From positions 1 through 42,979 of the IMG/VR virus record IMGVR_UViG_3300027704_000051: 42,979 bases of DNA. The stretch is one strand, 5' to 3'. The stretch comes from a virus. The position numbers and the translations under genes were made by a program. The notes below the pieces were generated by a model that saw only the letters and a program-made list of their open reading frames with translations, ran no database searches and was not told where the DNA came from. The stretch's first letter is position 1. Every line of letters begins with the position of its first letter. Positions 10,105-19,751 of the stretch are shown piece by piece.

Positions 10105-13100
10105 TTATTGTTGCCCTAACGGGTGATGAGACTTAGAGTCGGTTACGTGTGTGTTTATACAGTACAACTCGTGTTTTGTGTTTGATGAGTTCGTTAGCTT
10201 GATTTTCGCCCAGTGACCGCGCATTGGATCTCCATTTGAATCGTTTAAGATTATATGGTCCTGACCATTAGCCTGAGGGACTATGCCAGATACAGTCATT
10301 GTATTCCCGCTTACCGAAATAACATTAATCAAGGTGGCATTTGGAAGACTTAATTCAACTCCAATAGGTATGTTCAATCTGTTAAGCCTGATAGTAGAGG
10401 TTAAAATCGTGTTTGATTCCGCTGTAGAGGCATAGCTTAAAGTTCCTACATACATCTTTTGACTAGTGCTATTGCTAGAGGTGTCTCTAGGCATAGCAGC
10501 GTAGTAACTACCCTCTTTCTTAGACCAAGAGGTTATAGCTCCAGATGTCTGACCTAGATCTGTTTCAACTCCAGTGTTCATATCCCAATCAGCGGAATCA
10601 CCCTCGTAAGACAAAGCGTTGTAAACCTTAACCCTAGAAGGAGACACTTTAGATACAACTTCAACCATAGAGTCCGCGACTGAAGCCTCGTAGAACATGT
10701 TTCTGTTAGTAGGTGTTGCGGAGTTATCATCGTGACGGTAAAACGCATTGCCGTTCGTGTTATACAACGCGCTATAAAGCATATTGTCTTGGCTAGCGTA
10801 GATATCTGGCAGGAAGCTGTACTTACTCTGCCACACCCCTCTATTGACGTCATACCCAATGGTTTCCCCCGTAGAGCCGTTTTTACCTGTGATAAAGTAC
10901 GTGTTGATCCTTGGGTCATACCCGCTAACGTATTTTGTATACCCAGCCTTAAAGAAATCCTCAAAAGCGGAAGACATACCTTTGTCAGATATCGGAGTAA
11001 GCTGATCGCCTCCAAGCCTTATTACTCCCTGTCTAGACTCATCAACGAAGAAGATATCATTATCCTGAATGAGAACAGCCTCTGGATGTCCTCCGCAGCC
11101 GTAGTCTCCAGAAGCATATCTAGGCTGTCCTATTACACTTGTTGAAATGGCTACATTTCCACTGCCTTCTGCGTACTGAATAATGTTTTTACCCACAGGA
11201 ACTAGAGACAGCTTATTCTCTTGAATAGCCGCTAGGTTGTCGCTATAATTACCTATATAGTTAACTGATCCAAACTTAGATTCAAGGCTGTCAAAGTTAC
11301 CTAATGAAGGGTTAAACGAAGTCAAAGAGAGGTTAGCGACGTCTTCAGCATATGCGTCACCGTAGGTTAATCCGTTTGATCTTCTTATTTCAGCTGCACT
11401 CTTGTACGGCACATGAGGCCGACCTTTATGCCATTCTTTTGTGTACTCAAAATCATCAACCTGAAGGTTTTCAATTGATAAGTCCAAGTAATCCCAATTA
11501 TCTAAATCATGCACAGCTCCATCCCCCGTCGCGCTAACAGTAATGGGTTGCCAGTTATTAGATGCAGGAGCTGTAAGGCGAGGAGTTTTACAAGATACGA
11601 GCCTCAGCCATGTATCCCCATTTCTAGTTGTAACCGCAGGTCCGTGAGCGTTACTCCATAACGTATCTCTTATTCCCGTGTCACCCACAGTGTATATACT
11701 TCTCGGTTTGCCTGTCTCGTAATAAACTTTTGTTTCAGACGCCTTTGAAGGTGACAATACTTCAACTACGGTTCTTTGCCCCCAGTAGTTAGCGCCGCTA
11801 ACTTGAACGCCATCTGGGTAAGGCGAAGTTATTTGATTTCCGCCGTAAGCTTCGGCAACGGAGTGCCAATCAAACCCTGCATATTTAAGTCCAGCCTGAG
11901 TACCTGACGAGTCAGTTATCGTTACTCCAGAGTGAACCTCTGGGGCATCTAAAATTAAAAAAGTTCCCGTTTCCATTTCGACAACATTTGTAGCCATGTT
12001 TATCGGGTTATCTGTGGCATCGGTACCCAAGATGACGGAGTCAACTACTTTAAACTCTATAGGTTTATTAGGATCGTTTGAAGTAGGGTAGATCGTTGCT
12101 CCTGAATCGTCTACATAAGAGATAACCCTTAATATATCACCAGGAGTAAACGAATAATTTCTTAAAGAAGATTTTTCTTTTGTGTAAATATCTAAAGTCT
12201 TTAAAGAGAGGTACAGCCTTTTACTACTTGTATCGATACTGTGATCGGTATTCCTTGTTACAAAAGCAGGCCCCGTTGTGTATTGAAAGTAATCAGAGAA
12301 AGAAGACATTCCCCCGTAAACAACCTGCCATTTAGCGGCCCATGCAGGTGGCTCGGAATCCATAGCGATCTTTATTTCACATCTACCTTCTTTTCCTGTA
12401 GCTCTTTGACTTGGAGCTTTTACATAAACGCTTCCTATTTCGTTTACAAAACCAGATCTATTCCACTTGTCATAATAAACGATACCGAAGTCATGAGTAC
12501 ACCCCGCTTTAAAAGTAGAAAACGAAGATGTTGTAGACACAAAAAGATCTAAGTTTTGAATATACGCAGTAGTGTTCGTTATAGAAAAGGTTTGATCATT
12601 CTGAGATAGAGGGTCTGAACCCACATTCATTACCTGATGCTCATCTACAATAGGTCCGATTTCTGGGATATCTGGATAATACGGGATGGCGGAACCATAA
12701 AGAAGAAGATTAGTAAACGATATCTTTTTTATGTAAGGCTTTATAATAAAAGAAGCGTCTGTGGTCGAACCAGTCGCAACGTCATCAAACCCGTAAGTTA
12801 TCTTTATTTTTGCATGTGTAAAAGCAACTATATCTCCGTTAGTCGTCAAAGAACTCATAGCGTTTGTAACGTAAAACAACCCAATAGAGCTTGGGGTAAT
12901 TACGTAATCGTACTCTACGGTCCTTTCTATACCTTGAAATACTCCTTGTAACGCATTTGCAACATCCGCCAAAGTTTGATCTTCAGGAACGGTGTAAGTT
13001 AGGTTTATCGGAATTTGAAGGTCTGTTTGACCACTGTTTCCACTATCCCCTATAGCAAAGAAAGCATCCTCATCAGAAGGACATAAACCAACTATAAAGG

Positions 13101-14541
13101 GATCGTCGTTAGCGTCCCAAAGACGGACGCTTGAAATGCCTGATGTAGTAGTCCCTTTTACGCTACCTACTGGAGAGTAGTTAAAGTCAATATTAATTTT
13201 TGTGCCTCCGTCTACAACGTTAGTAGCTGCGCTTCCGTTATCCCAACTAACCTGATTTGCCAAATTGACAATAATGTCTCCGTTGGATGTAATACCTCCT
13301 TCATCAACAATCTTTCCTTGCGCTCCAAGCCCTGTGTCGCTTCCAGCGGGATAAAAATTTTGAGAAAATTTAGCCTTTACTTGTTCTCCATTCAACCCCC
13401 CATTTGGATAACCTTCGGTATAGTTGGAGTAAAATAATCTATTTCCAGCAACGGCCTGACCTAATGCTTTTTTAGGAACATTGTCGTACATCTTGTCCAC
13501 TAGATTAGAGCTAGTGAATACTTTTACTATATCATTGTAGAACCTGTAATCTCCAGTAGCGTGATTCCATACGAGCGTAGGCTCACCCAGCACATCTCTT
13601 GTCTTACTAGAGCCTACGGGAAGATCATCGATTATGAAAAATGACCCGTTATTGCCTCTTTTAGCTAAAAGCCTAATTGATTCTACGTCAGGGATACCAT
13701 TGTATGGCTGGATTCTTAAGTTATCAAGATTAAACCCATTTGAATTTGAAGACCCTAAAGCATACGAGTATTGAGGGTTTATCACGCAAACGTTTTCAAA
13801 AATCCTGTCTCTTGCGCCTGACTCTGCCGTGTTCTGAAAAACAGCAGAAGGTACAGCTAATTCCGAATAAGGAGATATAGCTGACTCTTCGCCGTCTTTG
13901 TATATAAGCTGCGTTGCGAATTGGAAGTAATCATTAAGAAGTTCGTTCGCAGGTATTGAGGAGTCCGTTTCAAACCGAACGGTGGGACAAGAATTAAGCG
14001 CAGCCCTAACTGCGGTCAGCGAGTAATTAAAAGTGCGTGAGTCCGAAAAATACTCCCCAGCTATTGCTCTTTCTACATTTATCTTCCTAGGAGGATTCAC
14101 GTTGTCTGTAAAATAGATAATAGTCTGAATATTACCGTTTTGCTGAAAATCACCATTTACAACATCTGCCTTGACAAAGCCAGAATAGTCAAAATTAAAC
14201 TGCGAAGATTTAAATACTATTTTGTACGTGTCGCTAGACACATCGTACTGATAGATAGCGTCCTCCGAAGAGCCATCGTTGTCTGCTACAAAGAAGTATG
14301 TCTTACCTCTCTGTGGGTCAGATACCTGCCCTATGATTGTAACGTTATTAGTCGCTGTTAGAGCGCTACCAGACACTGCCGTACCCGCGATAGTCCCTTT
14401 AACATTCTTGATAACGCCCTCACTACCTTCTCCGTCTTCGGATATAGTTACGTTTAAAGCGTCGGTCATAGCGCCAGCCTGTAGCAATCGCTCATCCTCA
14501 TCACTGACAAGGAAGCGTGGTGTCATTTTATCAATCGCCAT
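10105..14541 (-). CDS. Tail muzzle/nozzle (stabilization) protein, 1478 aa
   Basis: This long beta-rich structural protein begins with MTPRFLVSDEDERLL, then MTDALNV and VKNVKGT. This is the usual opening of the nozzle or 'stabilization' proteins of crAss-like phages and Cellulophaga podoviruses, distantly related to T7 gp12. The C-terminal third has the typical pattern of a bound-state propeller: GETIGYDVNRGVWQ, then PDIYASQDNMLYS, then VVSKVSPSRVKVYNALSYEG. In that family the protein closes the tail tube below the connector rings. Its start overlaps the stop of the 275-aa connector gene, and two ejection-protein genes follow. The family call comes from these motifs, length and order. Individual domain borders cannot be set by eye. 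Confidence 0.75.
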   Translation of the reverse strand: MAIDKMTPRFLVSDEDERLLQAGAMTDALNVTISEDGEGSEGVIKNVKGTIAGTAVSGSALTATNNVTIIGQVSDPQRGKTYFFVADNDGSSEDAIYQYDVSSDTYKIVFKSSQFNFDYSGFVKADVVNGDFQQNGNIQTIIYFTDNVNPPRKINVERAIAGEYFSDSRTFNYSLTAVRAALNSCPTVRFETDSSIPANELLNDYFQFATQLIYKDGEESAISPYSELAVPSAVFQNTAESGARDRIFENVCVINPQYSYALGSSNSNGFNLDNLRIQPYNGIPDVESIRLLAKRGNNGSFFIIDDLPVGSSKTRDVLGEPTLVWNHATGDYRFYNDIVKVFTSSNLVDKMYDNVPKKALGQAVAGNRLFYSNYTEGYPNGGLNGEQVKAKFSQNFYPAGSDTGLGAQGKIVDEGGITSNGDIIVNLANQVSWDNGSAATNVVDGGTKINIDFNYSPVGSVKGTTTSGISSVRLWDANDDPFIVGLCPSDEDAFFAIGDSGNSGQTDLQIPINLTYTVPEDQTLADVANALQGVFQGIERTVEYDYVITPSSIGLFYVTNAMSSLTTNGDIVAFTHAKIKITYGFDDVATGSTTDASFIIKPYIKKISFTNLLLYGSAIPYYPDIPEIGPIVDEHQVMNVGSDPLSQNDQTFSITNTTAYIQNLDLFVSTTSSFSTFKAGCTHDFGIVYYDKWNRSGFVNEIGSVYVKAPSQRATGKEGRCEIKIAMDSEPPAWAAKWQVVYGGMSSFSDYFQYTTGPAFVTRNTDHSIDTSSKRLYLSLKTLDIYTKEKSSLRNYSFTPGDILRVISYVDDSGATIYPTSNDPNKPIEFKVVDSVILGTDATDNPINMATNVVEMETGTFLILDAPEVHSGVTITDSSGTQAGLKYAGFDWHSVAEAYGGNQITSPYPDGVQVSGANYWGQRTVVEVLSPSKASETKVYYETGKPRSIYTVGDTGIRDTLWSNAHGPAVTTRNGDTWLRLVSCKTPRLTAPASNNWQPITVSATGDGAVHDLDNWDYLDLSIENLQVDDFEYTKEWHKGRPHVPYKSAAEIRRSNGLTYGDAYAEDVANLSLTSFNPSLGNFDSLESKFGSVNYIGNYSDNLAAIQENKLSLVPVGKNIIQYAEGSGNVAISTSVIGQPRYASGDYGCGGHPEAVLIQDNDIFFVDESRQGVIRLGGDQLTPISDKGMSSAFEDFFKAGYTKYVSGYDPRINTYFITGKNGSTGETIGYDVNRGVWQSKYSFLPDIYASQDNMLYSALYNTNGNAFYRHDDNSATPTNRNMFYEASVADSMVEVVSKVSPSRVKVYNALSYEGDSADWDMNTGVETDLGQTSGAITSWSKKEGSYYAAMPRDTSSNSTSQKMYVGTLSYASTAESNTILTSTIRLNRLNIPIGVELSLPNATLINVISVSGNTMTVSGIVPQANGQDHIILNDSNGDPMRGHWAKIKLTNSSNTKHELYCINTHVTDSKSHHPLGQQ

Positions 14542-15368
14542 TAGAACTTAGGTGACTGTTTGAAATTCTTTCTAATTGTCTTCAGGGCCTCCTCTTTTGT
14601 GAACGACTTCATACGCGAATTCGCTTTACGTCTCTCGTTGTAATACTCCTGCCGCGCTCTAGCCTTTTCGTTCGCTGGTACAGAAGATCGTCTCTCGATG
14701 ATTTTGTAGTACATATAAGACATTAACGCCTCCTCTAGGTACACATGTACCGTTGGGTTCTTAGAACGCGCCTCATCAGCTACGTATTCGATTACAATCT
14801 CACTCACACCGCTCATAGGGCTGATCTCAATCCTGTTCTGATCAAGGTTAACCCTGAACTCTCCTCTGTATCTACCCCCTCCAGCTCCATAGACGGCGTT
14901 CTGAGCCCCGTAATAGTAATCCCTGAAGACAGTAGAGTTAAAGCCTGATTGTATCCCTACGTCGCCCGTAGAGGTCTTGTCGTCAATCCTGTCGTAAACG
15001 CCATCGCTGTCACTATCATTAGCTGTTGCCGAAGTAGGCGCTTTTACGCCAGCCCCATCGTCATACGCTTGAGAGTAGTTTATGTTCTTATTCTCCCCAA
15101 GGACGTAAACCAGGTTGTCGCTCCCAACCACTCCGATCTTACTCCATCCTACATAGTCGTCTGGAAGCTCTACGGTGTTATTAGCAGAGTTGATGGTTAG
15201 TTTTAAAGACCGAATCTTATTGGATACATCAAAGCCCAGCTCGCGGATGCCGCGAAGAGCGTGAGTCCTTACCTGATTATCGCTAGCGGTGCCTGCGAAA
15301 TCATCCTCCGCCATCGTAATGATGAAGTCGTTTATAATCTGATTGAGAGGTACTGTATTCCTAGCCAT
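14541..15368 (-). CDS. Head-tail connector / ring protein, 275 aa
   Basis: The N-terminus (VPLNQIINDFIITMAEDDF) and the phrase HALRGIRELGFDVSNKIRS are typical of an adaptor family found next to the muzzle protein in crAss-like and related podoviruses, known from memory. The middle is a beta-rich domain with a Gly/Ser/Asp-rich insertion (residues about 105-165). The C-terminal 70 residues are basic and helical (YNERRKANSRMKSF). It probably forms one of the rings between portal and tail. It is coupled to its neighbours by one-base TAATG overlaps on both sides, so it is co-expressed with the 247-aa adaptor and the muzzle protein. Confidence 0.65.
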   Translation of the reverse strand: MARNTVPLNQIINDFIITMAEDDFAGTASDNQVRTHALRGIRELGFDVSNKIRSLKLTINSANNTVELPDDYVGWSKIGVVGSDNLVYVLGENKNINYSQAYDDGAGVKAPTSATANDSDSDGVYDRIDDKTSTGDVGIQSGFNSTVFRDYYYGAQNAVYGAGGGRYRGEFRVNLDQNRIEISPMSGVSEIVIEYVADEARSKNPTVHVYLEEALMSYMYYKIIERRSSVPANEKARARQEYYNERRKANSRMKSFTKEEALKTIRKNFKQSPKF

Positions 15369-16111
15369 TAGTAAGTTTCTGCTTGTTTCCTAGCCGTCAT
15401 TTCCGTACCAGTATAATTAACGATATCCGTATCCCTTAAGTTGACCCCGATCATCTTGCCGATCTCGTAAACCAAATCAGAGACGTAGTGCTCTGGAAGC
15501 TCGAAATCGATCATGCCTCCAGCGGTCGTCGCATACGTAGGAGGAGAGCTGCTTCTAACCCCAGTAGATGTCCTCCCTTCTGGATACTTATAGTATCTAA
15601 CCTCGATCTTATTTATACTGGTAGGGAACACATGTATGTCTTCAGATACCAAAGCGATAGGGAACTCCTCTGTAGGGGAGCTAAGGTTGCTAATGAGGAT
15701 ACGTTCAATCTTCTCCTCGTCGTAGCAAATCTCGATAGGCTTCTTAGTGGATTGGTCTAAAAGCATGCTTCCTGCGGTAGCCATGCTGATGATTCGGGCC
15801 ATCGGACTGGTCGCGCTAGAAACGTTAAACACGCCGCTAACCTTACTTAGCGTAGCCTTAGTAGAGAAAGCAGCCAGATCCTCTTGGATGCGCTTAAATC
15901 TAGACTTATCTCTAGACGGGTCAAAACCAGAACGAGACAGCTTCTTGACGTCTTTTAGCTCGTCGAATAAACCATTGAATATATTGAGCTGAGCGACCTG
16001 GGCAAATCTGTTGAACTCGACAGGCGAAACAAAGCCCTGTTGGTCTTTATTAGCCAGGTCCTGCAACGTATTGTACACAGTTTGTATGCTAGCTCCGAAT
16101 GTCTTTGCCAT
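15368..16111 (-). CDS. Portal-proximal adaptor / ring protein, 247 aa
   Basis: The sequence FVSPVEFNRFAQVAQLNIFNGLFDEL near residues 29-54 is the hallmark of the first adaptor/ring protein of crAss-like and allied podoviruses, as recalled from family knowledge. The rest is mixed alpha/beta with a conserved-looking PTSINKIEVRYYKYPEG. A TTG further upstream is in frame, but the ATG at 16111 is chosen because it sits 4 nt after a TATATTTG box, like five other late genes. The gene opens a three-gene unit (adaptor, connector, muzzle) and follows a terminator. Confidence 0.65.
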   Translation of the reverse strand: MAKTFGASIQTVYNTLQDLANKDQQGFVSPVEFNRFAQVAQLNIFNGLFDELKDVKKLSRSGFDPSRDKSRFKRIQEDLAAFSTKATLSKVSGVFNVSSATSPMARIISMATAGSMLLDQSTKKPIEICYDEEKIERILISNLSSPTEEFPIALVSEDIHVFPTSINKIEVRYYKYPEGRTSTGVRSSSPPTYATTAGGMIDFELPEHYVSDLVYEIGKMIGVNLRDTDIVNYTGTEMTARKQAETY

Positions 16112-16115
16112 GAAG

Positions 16116-16123
16116 CAAATATA
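16116..16123 (-). promoter_or_regulatory. Late promoter box TATATTTG, 4 nt before the ATG
   Basis: TATATTTG plus CTTC precedes the ATG at 16111. The box begins one base after the U-tract of the upstream terminator, so termination of the capsid unit and initiation of the connector unit are packed into about 40 bp. Confidence 0.7.
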
Positions 16124-16124
16124 C

Positions 16125-16155
16125 AAAAAAGAAAAGCCCCCTAAATAGGAGGCTT
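16125..16155 (-). terminator. Rho-independent terminator after the 264-aa gene
   Basis: On the minus strand, AAGCCTCCTA pairs with TAGGGGGCTT around a 2-nt TT loop (one A/G mismatch), followed by a T-rich tail (TTCTTTTTT). It ends the scaffold-capsid-264-aa unit directly before the next late promoter. Confidence 0.7.
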
Positions 16156-16178
16156 CTCATAGTGGGTGTAAGGCTGTC

Positions 16179-16973
16179 TTAGTCTAGCTGACGTTCGATC
16201 TCTCCAACTACTGGGGCTGCTGCCTCGGTCATGCAGTAACGAACAAAAACGTCTACTGGGTCCTGACCTATTGGCACAGATACAATAAATTTGTTTGTGT
16301 CGAACCACTTAATCGCATCGCTGTCAGCTTTAATAATTTGATAGGATACAGCCCGCTTAATCTTAGACTTCATGGATATCATCGGGTTATCGAATGACTC
16401 GATAAACGTTTTGGGAGATGCTTTAGCCTTTTGAAGCAAGTCATACTTTATTTCGTCTACTGGTCTGTCAACATCAATACCGAATGCAAGCGCCACAGAC
16501 AAAAGCTCATCTAAAGGCTTTGCTCTTAGTGTAGATATAGCATCATTCAGCAGGAACTCGTCGTCAAGACTATTTGTAGCTATTTTTTCTGTATTAACTA
16601 ACCTAAAAAGAGACCCTCCATTAGATTCATTAGATGTATGATTGTCTAGAAACTCTTTCAAGTTTGGCTTTTCTTTAGGCACAAAAAGCTTTCCGTAAGT
16701 GAAGATCAATGGAGTCAGTACTGAGTTTTCTGACTGCTCTTCGGTAAAGATTGATTTTTCTTTCTCGCAATACCTGCAAGATCTCACCGAGTTTGATTCT
16801 TCGTCGTAAAAAGTATACGATGCGTTGCGCATCATAAATACCGCACCGTTAGATTTTAGTAATTCGTATTCAGCGGATTTTGAATCTGGCCTTTTAGCTG
16901 TTCTCGTAGAGCTAATAACCATAGGGGATTCGGCTTTTTTAGGACGGCCAGGTCCCTTATTCGTCTTAGTCAT
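16179..16973 (-). CDS. Virion-associated protein of unknown function, 264 aa
   Basis: Not recognised. The start chosen is the ATG at 16973; a TTG two codons earlier is less likely. The N-terminus is basic and Pro-rich (GPGRPKK), like an AT-hook core. Residues about 60-72 hold CRYCEKE, a CxxC pair that has no clear partner and so need not bind zinc. The remainder is alpha-helical. Homologous-looking proteins sit beside the major capsid gene in Bacteroidota podoviruses, so a head role is inferred from position. A terminator separates the gene from the capsid gene, and a second one follows it. Its expression is therefore probably lower than capsid, fed by read-through. Confidence 0.55.
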   Translation of the reverse strand: MTKTNKGPGRPKKAESPMVISSTRTAKRPDSKSAEYELLKSNGAVFMMRNASYTFYDEESNSVRSCRYCEKEKSIFTEEQSENSVLTPLIFTYGKLFVPKEKPNLKEFLDNHTSNESNGGSLFRLVNTEKIATNSLDDEFLLNDAISTLRAKPLDELLSVALAFGIDVDRPVDEIKYDLLQKAKASPKTFIESFDNPMISMKSKIKRAVSYQIIKADSDAIKWFDTNKFIVSVPIGQDPVDVFVRYCMTEAAAPVVGEIERQLD

Positions 16974-17009
16974 GATCAATTGAATTTAATAAATTAAGTA
17001 AAGAGTAGT

Positions 17010-17037
17010 AAAAGAGCGGAGGCGAATTCCCCCGCTC
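17010..17037 (-). terminator. Terminator downstream of the major capsid gene
   Basis: Minus-strand hairpin with GAGCGG pairing CCGCTC plus two further G-C pairs, followed by TTTTACT. It lies 17 nt after the capsid stop codon. The short T-run suggests partial termination, which fits high capsid expression with reduced read-through into the 264-aa gene. Confidence 0.65.
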
Positions 17038-17053
17038 AGTTACCATTACACTA

Positions 17054-18415
17054 TTAGTGCTTTTTCAAGAGAACGTGCTGGTTAGCAGCTCTCACACAAA
17101 GGTTACACTCAGAGCGATAGTTGAATTTAGCTCTGTCTTTTCCGTCAGTGTTGTATCCGAGGACACCACCACCTTCAATCCAGTGCTCCATGTCTCTGCT
17201 GTAGTTTCCAGCTGACTTGTAGTTCATCTCCAAAGAAGGTGCTTTAGCACCTGTCTTAGCATCAGCAACAGAAGTCATAGGAATCATAGCTCCGAGCAAG
17301 CTTCCAGCAGCTCCAATACCACCCATAGTAGGGTCGTTCAAGAGTTTCCAGTCATGCTTGTGGAAGTTGTAACCACCGCGAGTAAACGACTTAAAACCAA
17401 GGTTTACTGCCATGTCCTTGTCGTTGTTAAACGCTCCGAACTGAGTTGCAAGGCCAGAAGTCAAAGAACTAGCAGCGCCTGCGGCGAGCATGTCATCAAT
17501 ATTCAAAGACATCTGTCTGTTGAGGTACATAGCGTACTCAGCAGGAGCACCTTCTTTATCGAGTTGAAGAATGATTGCGTCGATATCAGCCAAAGAAGCA
17601 AAGTCTGTGTCTGTGTTTGCGCCAGAGACAATGCCTCTATTCTCAACGGCAGCCATGTAACCTTCAGATCCTGTAACGGCTCCGTCAGCTAAGGTATTAG
17701 CACCTTTTTCGGCGTAAATCAACATAGCCTCTCTTTCGTTCATGAATCGCTTTCGCGTGTCCATTTCGTTCTTGTGATACCATCGGTAGTCACCGCCTAC
17801 GTTAATCCATCCAATGTTAGTGGCTTGAGATCCGCTTACCTCAAAGCTCTCTTTAACAATAATGAAAGGATTCTCGTAACGAGTTAAGCTAGTCTCGTAT
17901 CCCTTAGTTGGCTGATCCGAACCTTGAGCATACATATTACCGATAATATTCATTACACCACCTGTTACAGTGCCTGGGGCGGTGCCGTCAAGCTCAAGAG
18001 CAGTGAAAGTTGCGTTGGACGCGTGAATAGCCGTAACGACCAATCGCTCACCGCTTGCAGCAAGTAAAACGTCGTTCAAACGAATACACTTGTTTGCAAT
18101 CAAATCAGCAGAAGTAGTAGAACCGTCGCGCTCTGTGATGGTGCAAGCTCCAGATCCCCCTACAGTCACCTTCAGGGTTCTGTGAAGTCTACCTTCTTCG
18201 TACCAGTGAGTCTCGTCAGCTGTTCCAGCGCTCTTCTTTGCGCCAGTCAGCTCCAAGAGGCCAGTGATACCTTGATCGCCAAAAGTAGAGACATAAAGAT
18301 CTCTTACGTCTGGTTTTGTTGGGTCCAATAGAGAACCCAATGTTGTATAATTAGCAGGCGTGGCGTCTAGACCTCTTGGTCCTACGTCCGCTGCCGTTCC
18401 ATTTGATAAAGCCAT
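17054..18415 (-). CDS. Major capsid protein, HK97-type, 453 aa
   Basis: This is the shell protein. The central pattern SFEVSGSQATNIGW, WYHKNEMDTRKRFMNEREAML, then VENRGIVSG and SLADIDAIILQLDKEGAPAEYAMYL follows the layout of crAss-like and Cellulophaga-podovirus capsid proteins (E-loop, spine helix, P-domain), recalled from family knowledge. The length of about 450 residues is normal for the fold. The gene follows the scaffold gene by 21 nt, with an A-rich leader (AAAAAATAAAAAATT) before the ATG, a strong translation signal in Bacteroidota. A terminator follows. No protease is visible nearby, so maturation may not need cleavage or may use a gene outside the window. Confidence 0.85.
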   Translation of the reverse strand: MALSNGTAADVGPRGLDATPANYTTLGSLLDPTKPDVRDLYVSTFGDQGITGLLELTGAKKSAGTADETHWYEEGRLHRTLKVTVGGSGACTITERDGSTTSADLIANKCIRLNDVLLAASGERLVVTAIHASNATFTALELDGTAPGTVTGGVMNIIGNMYAQGSDQPTKGYETSLTRYENPFIIVKESFEVSGSQATNIGWINVGGDYRWYHKNEMDTRKRFMNEREAMLIYAEKGANTLADGAVTGSEGYMAAVENRGIVSGANTDTDFASLADIDAIILQLDKEGAPAEYAMYLNRQMSLNIDDMLAAGAASSLTSGLATQFGAFNNDKDMAVNLGFKSFTRGGYNFHKHDWKLLNDPTMGGIGAAGSLLGAMIPMTSVADAKTGAKAPSLEMNYKSAGNYSRDMEHWIEGGGVLGYNTDGKDRAKFNYRSECNLCVRAANQHVLLKKH

Positions 18416-18436
18416 AATTTTTTATTTTTTAATAGT

Positions 18437-19528
18437 TTAGATAAATCCGAACCCTCCGCCACCTTGCCCAAGCGCTTGTTTTAATTGTTGGGTAAGAGCG
18501 TCAGGCCCTTGTGGTGTACTGCCTTGATTCGGAGACTGAGCGGTTACGTTAGCTGCACGATCGACTAAACCTCTTTGACCATCGGACATACCCTGCTTAT
18601 AAACAGATTTTACGATACTTTCCATATTGTCAATGACGGCTCGGTGAACATTCAACGATTCGTAATCCCAGCTTCCATCCTCACGTACATAAGGATCAAA
18701 GAACTCGTCAAGGCGAGCGTTTTTGTCCGCAAGCTGATTCTTGTAATTGTCATCCATTCCGAAAGTAAAGTTCTTTCCATTTCCAAGGTCAAATTCAACC
18801 CCTTCCATATCCTTCACTTCGCTTCTCATAGACGCAATCCAGTTATCATCAATTAGAGATGTCGATGTTTCTGCTTGGCGTTCAGGGGCCTGGTACTGCG
18901 AACGCAGACCTTCTATCCCACTTCGAGCGCTAGCTGAGTCCATCTTCATTTGCAGTTGCGAGAGCTTCACCTCATCTTCTGAGTGTAGATCGGGATCAAG
19001 CTTATACTTGCTAGAGATCAATAAGCCAACTTCTTCTTGAGATAGGTTCGGGTAATCAGATGCCATCTGTACCTGAATAGCAGTCATGTCGTCCATTTCG
19101 GAAGGGTTCATGGACTGGTAAACAAACCAATCTCTAGGGTCACGGCCAGTCTTTTCGACAAAATCCGCGATCACAGAAATTCTTTCATCGAGCTCTCTCT
19201 GCTCCTGCTGTTGCGACTGTAGGTCATCTAAAGAACGGACATCTCTCCCAAGCCTTTCGCTAAGGAAGTTGAATACCGCGCCTTCAATTTCTTCAGGTGC
19301 ATATTGTTGTTGGGCTTCGGGCTGATCGCCAACCTGCTCAACAGGTGTTTCTTGTGTTTGTTCAACCTGCGAAGGAGCTTCCTGAGTAGGCTGTTCCGTT
19401 TGCTGGGGTTGGTTAATCTGAGCTACCTCTTCATCGCTTACAAAGCTAAATGATGACGTAGACTCTTCTGGTGCAGAAACGGGAGCCTGCTGCTCCATCG
19501 CCTCTACGGGTTGTGTGTTCTCTTCCAT
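18437..19528 (-). CDS. Scaffolding protein, 363 aa
   Basis: An acidic, Gln/Glu-rich protein with low complexity in residues 1-75 (many Q, E, P and T) and helical segments after that. It sits directly upstream of the capsid gene, where scaffolds of tailed phages are encoded. The Gly-rich C-terminus (GQGGGGFGFI) may be the flexible capsid-binding tail. There is no signal peptide and no enzymatic motif. Scaffolds are poorly conserved, so the call rests on composition, length and position. It opens a transcription unit through the promoter box at 19547 with an 18-nt A/T-rich leader. Confidence 0.7.
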   Translation of the reverse strand: MEENTQPVEAMEQQAPVSAPEESTSSFSFVSDEEVAQINQPQQTEQPTQEAPSQVEQTQETPVEQVGDQPEAQQQYAPEEIEGAVFNFLSERLGRDVRSLDDLQSQQQEQRELDERISVIADFVEKTGRDPRDWFVYQSMNPSEMDDMTAIQVQMASDYPNLSQEEVGLLISSKYKLDPDLHSEDEVKLSQLQMKMDSASARSGIEGLRSQYQAPERQAETSTSLIDDNWIASMRSEVKDMEGVEFDLGNGKNFTFGMDDNYKNQLADKNARLDEFFDPYVREDGSWDYESLNVHRAVIDNMESIVKSVYKQGMSDGQRGLVDRAANVTAQSPNQGSTPQGPDALTQQLKQALGQGGGGFGFI

Positions 19529-19546
19529 TAGAATTTAATTTAAGTG

Positions 19547-19554
19547 CAAATATA
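19547..19554 (-). promoter_or_regulatory. Late promoter box TATATTTG for scaffold and capsid
   Basis: TATATTTG lies 18 nt before the scaffold ATG at 19528, with an A/T-rich leader (CACTTAAATTAAATTCTA). Unlike the leaderless group, this unit has room for a short untranslated region. Confidence 0.65.
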
Positions 19555-19565
19555 TAACTTATTTG

Positions 19566-19751
19566 TTACCCGTGATTTACGAGCTTGAACTTAGCTTCCT
19601 TGATAGCGTTAGGATGCGGGGCATAATCACCCTTCATCAAGAAGTACCTTCCGCCTTCCTCCATCCAGTGAAACCCAGACGGCGCAGGGACAGCTTTAGT
19701 AGCTGAGCTTACTTTAAGCTTACCTCCTTTATTGTTCTTGACAGCTTTCAT
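19566..19751 (-). CDS. Small conserved phage protein, 61 aa
   Basis: A basic protein with PAPSGFHWMEEGGRYFLMKG and a His/Pro segment near the C-terminus (GDYAPHPNA). Similar short proteins with a GFHWM core accompany holin-like genes in marine phages, recalled from memory, and their function is unknown. The start overlaps the stop of the 69-aa holin-like gene by four bases, so it is translationally coupled. A lysis or virion role is only suggested by the neighbours. Confidence 0.6.
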   Translation of the reverse strand: MKAVKNNKGGKLKVSSATKAVPAPSGFHWMEEGGRYFLMKGDYAPHPNAIKEAKFKLVNHG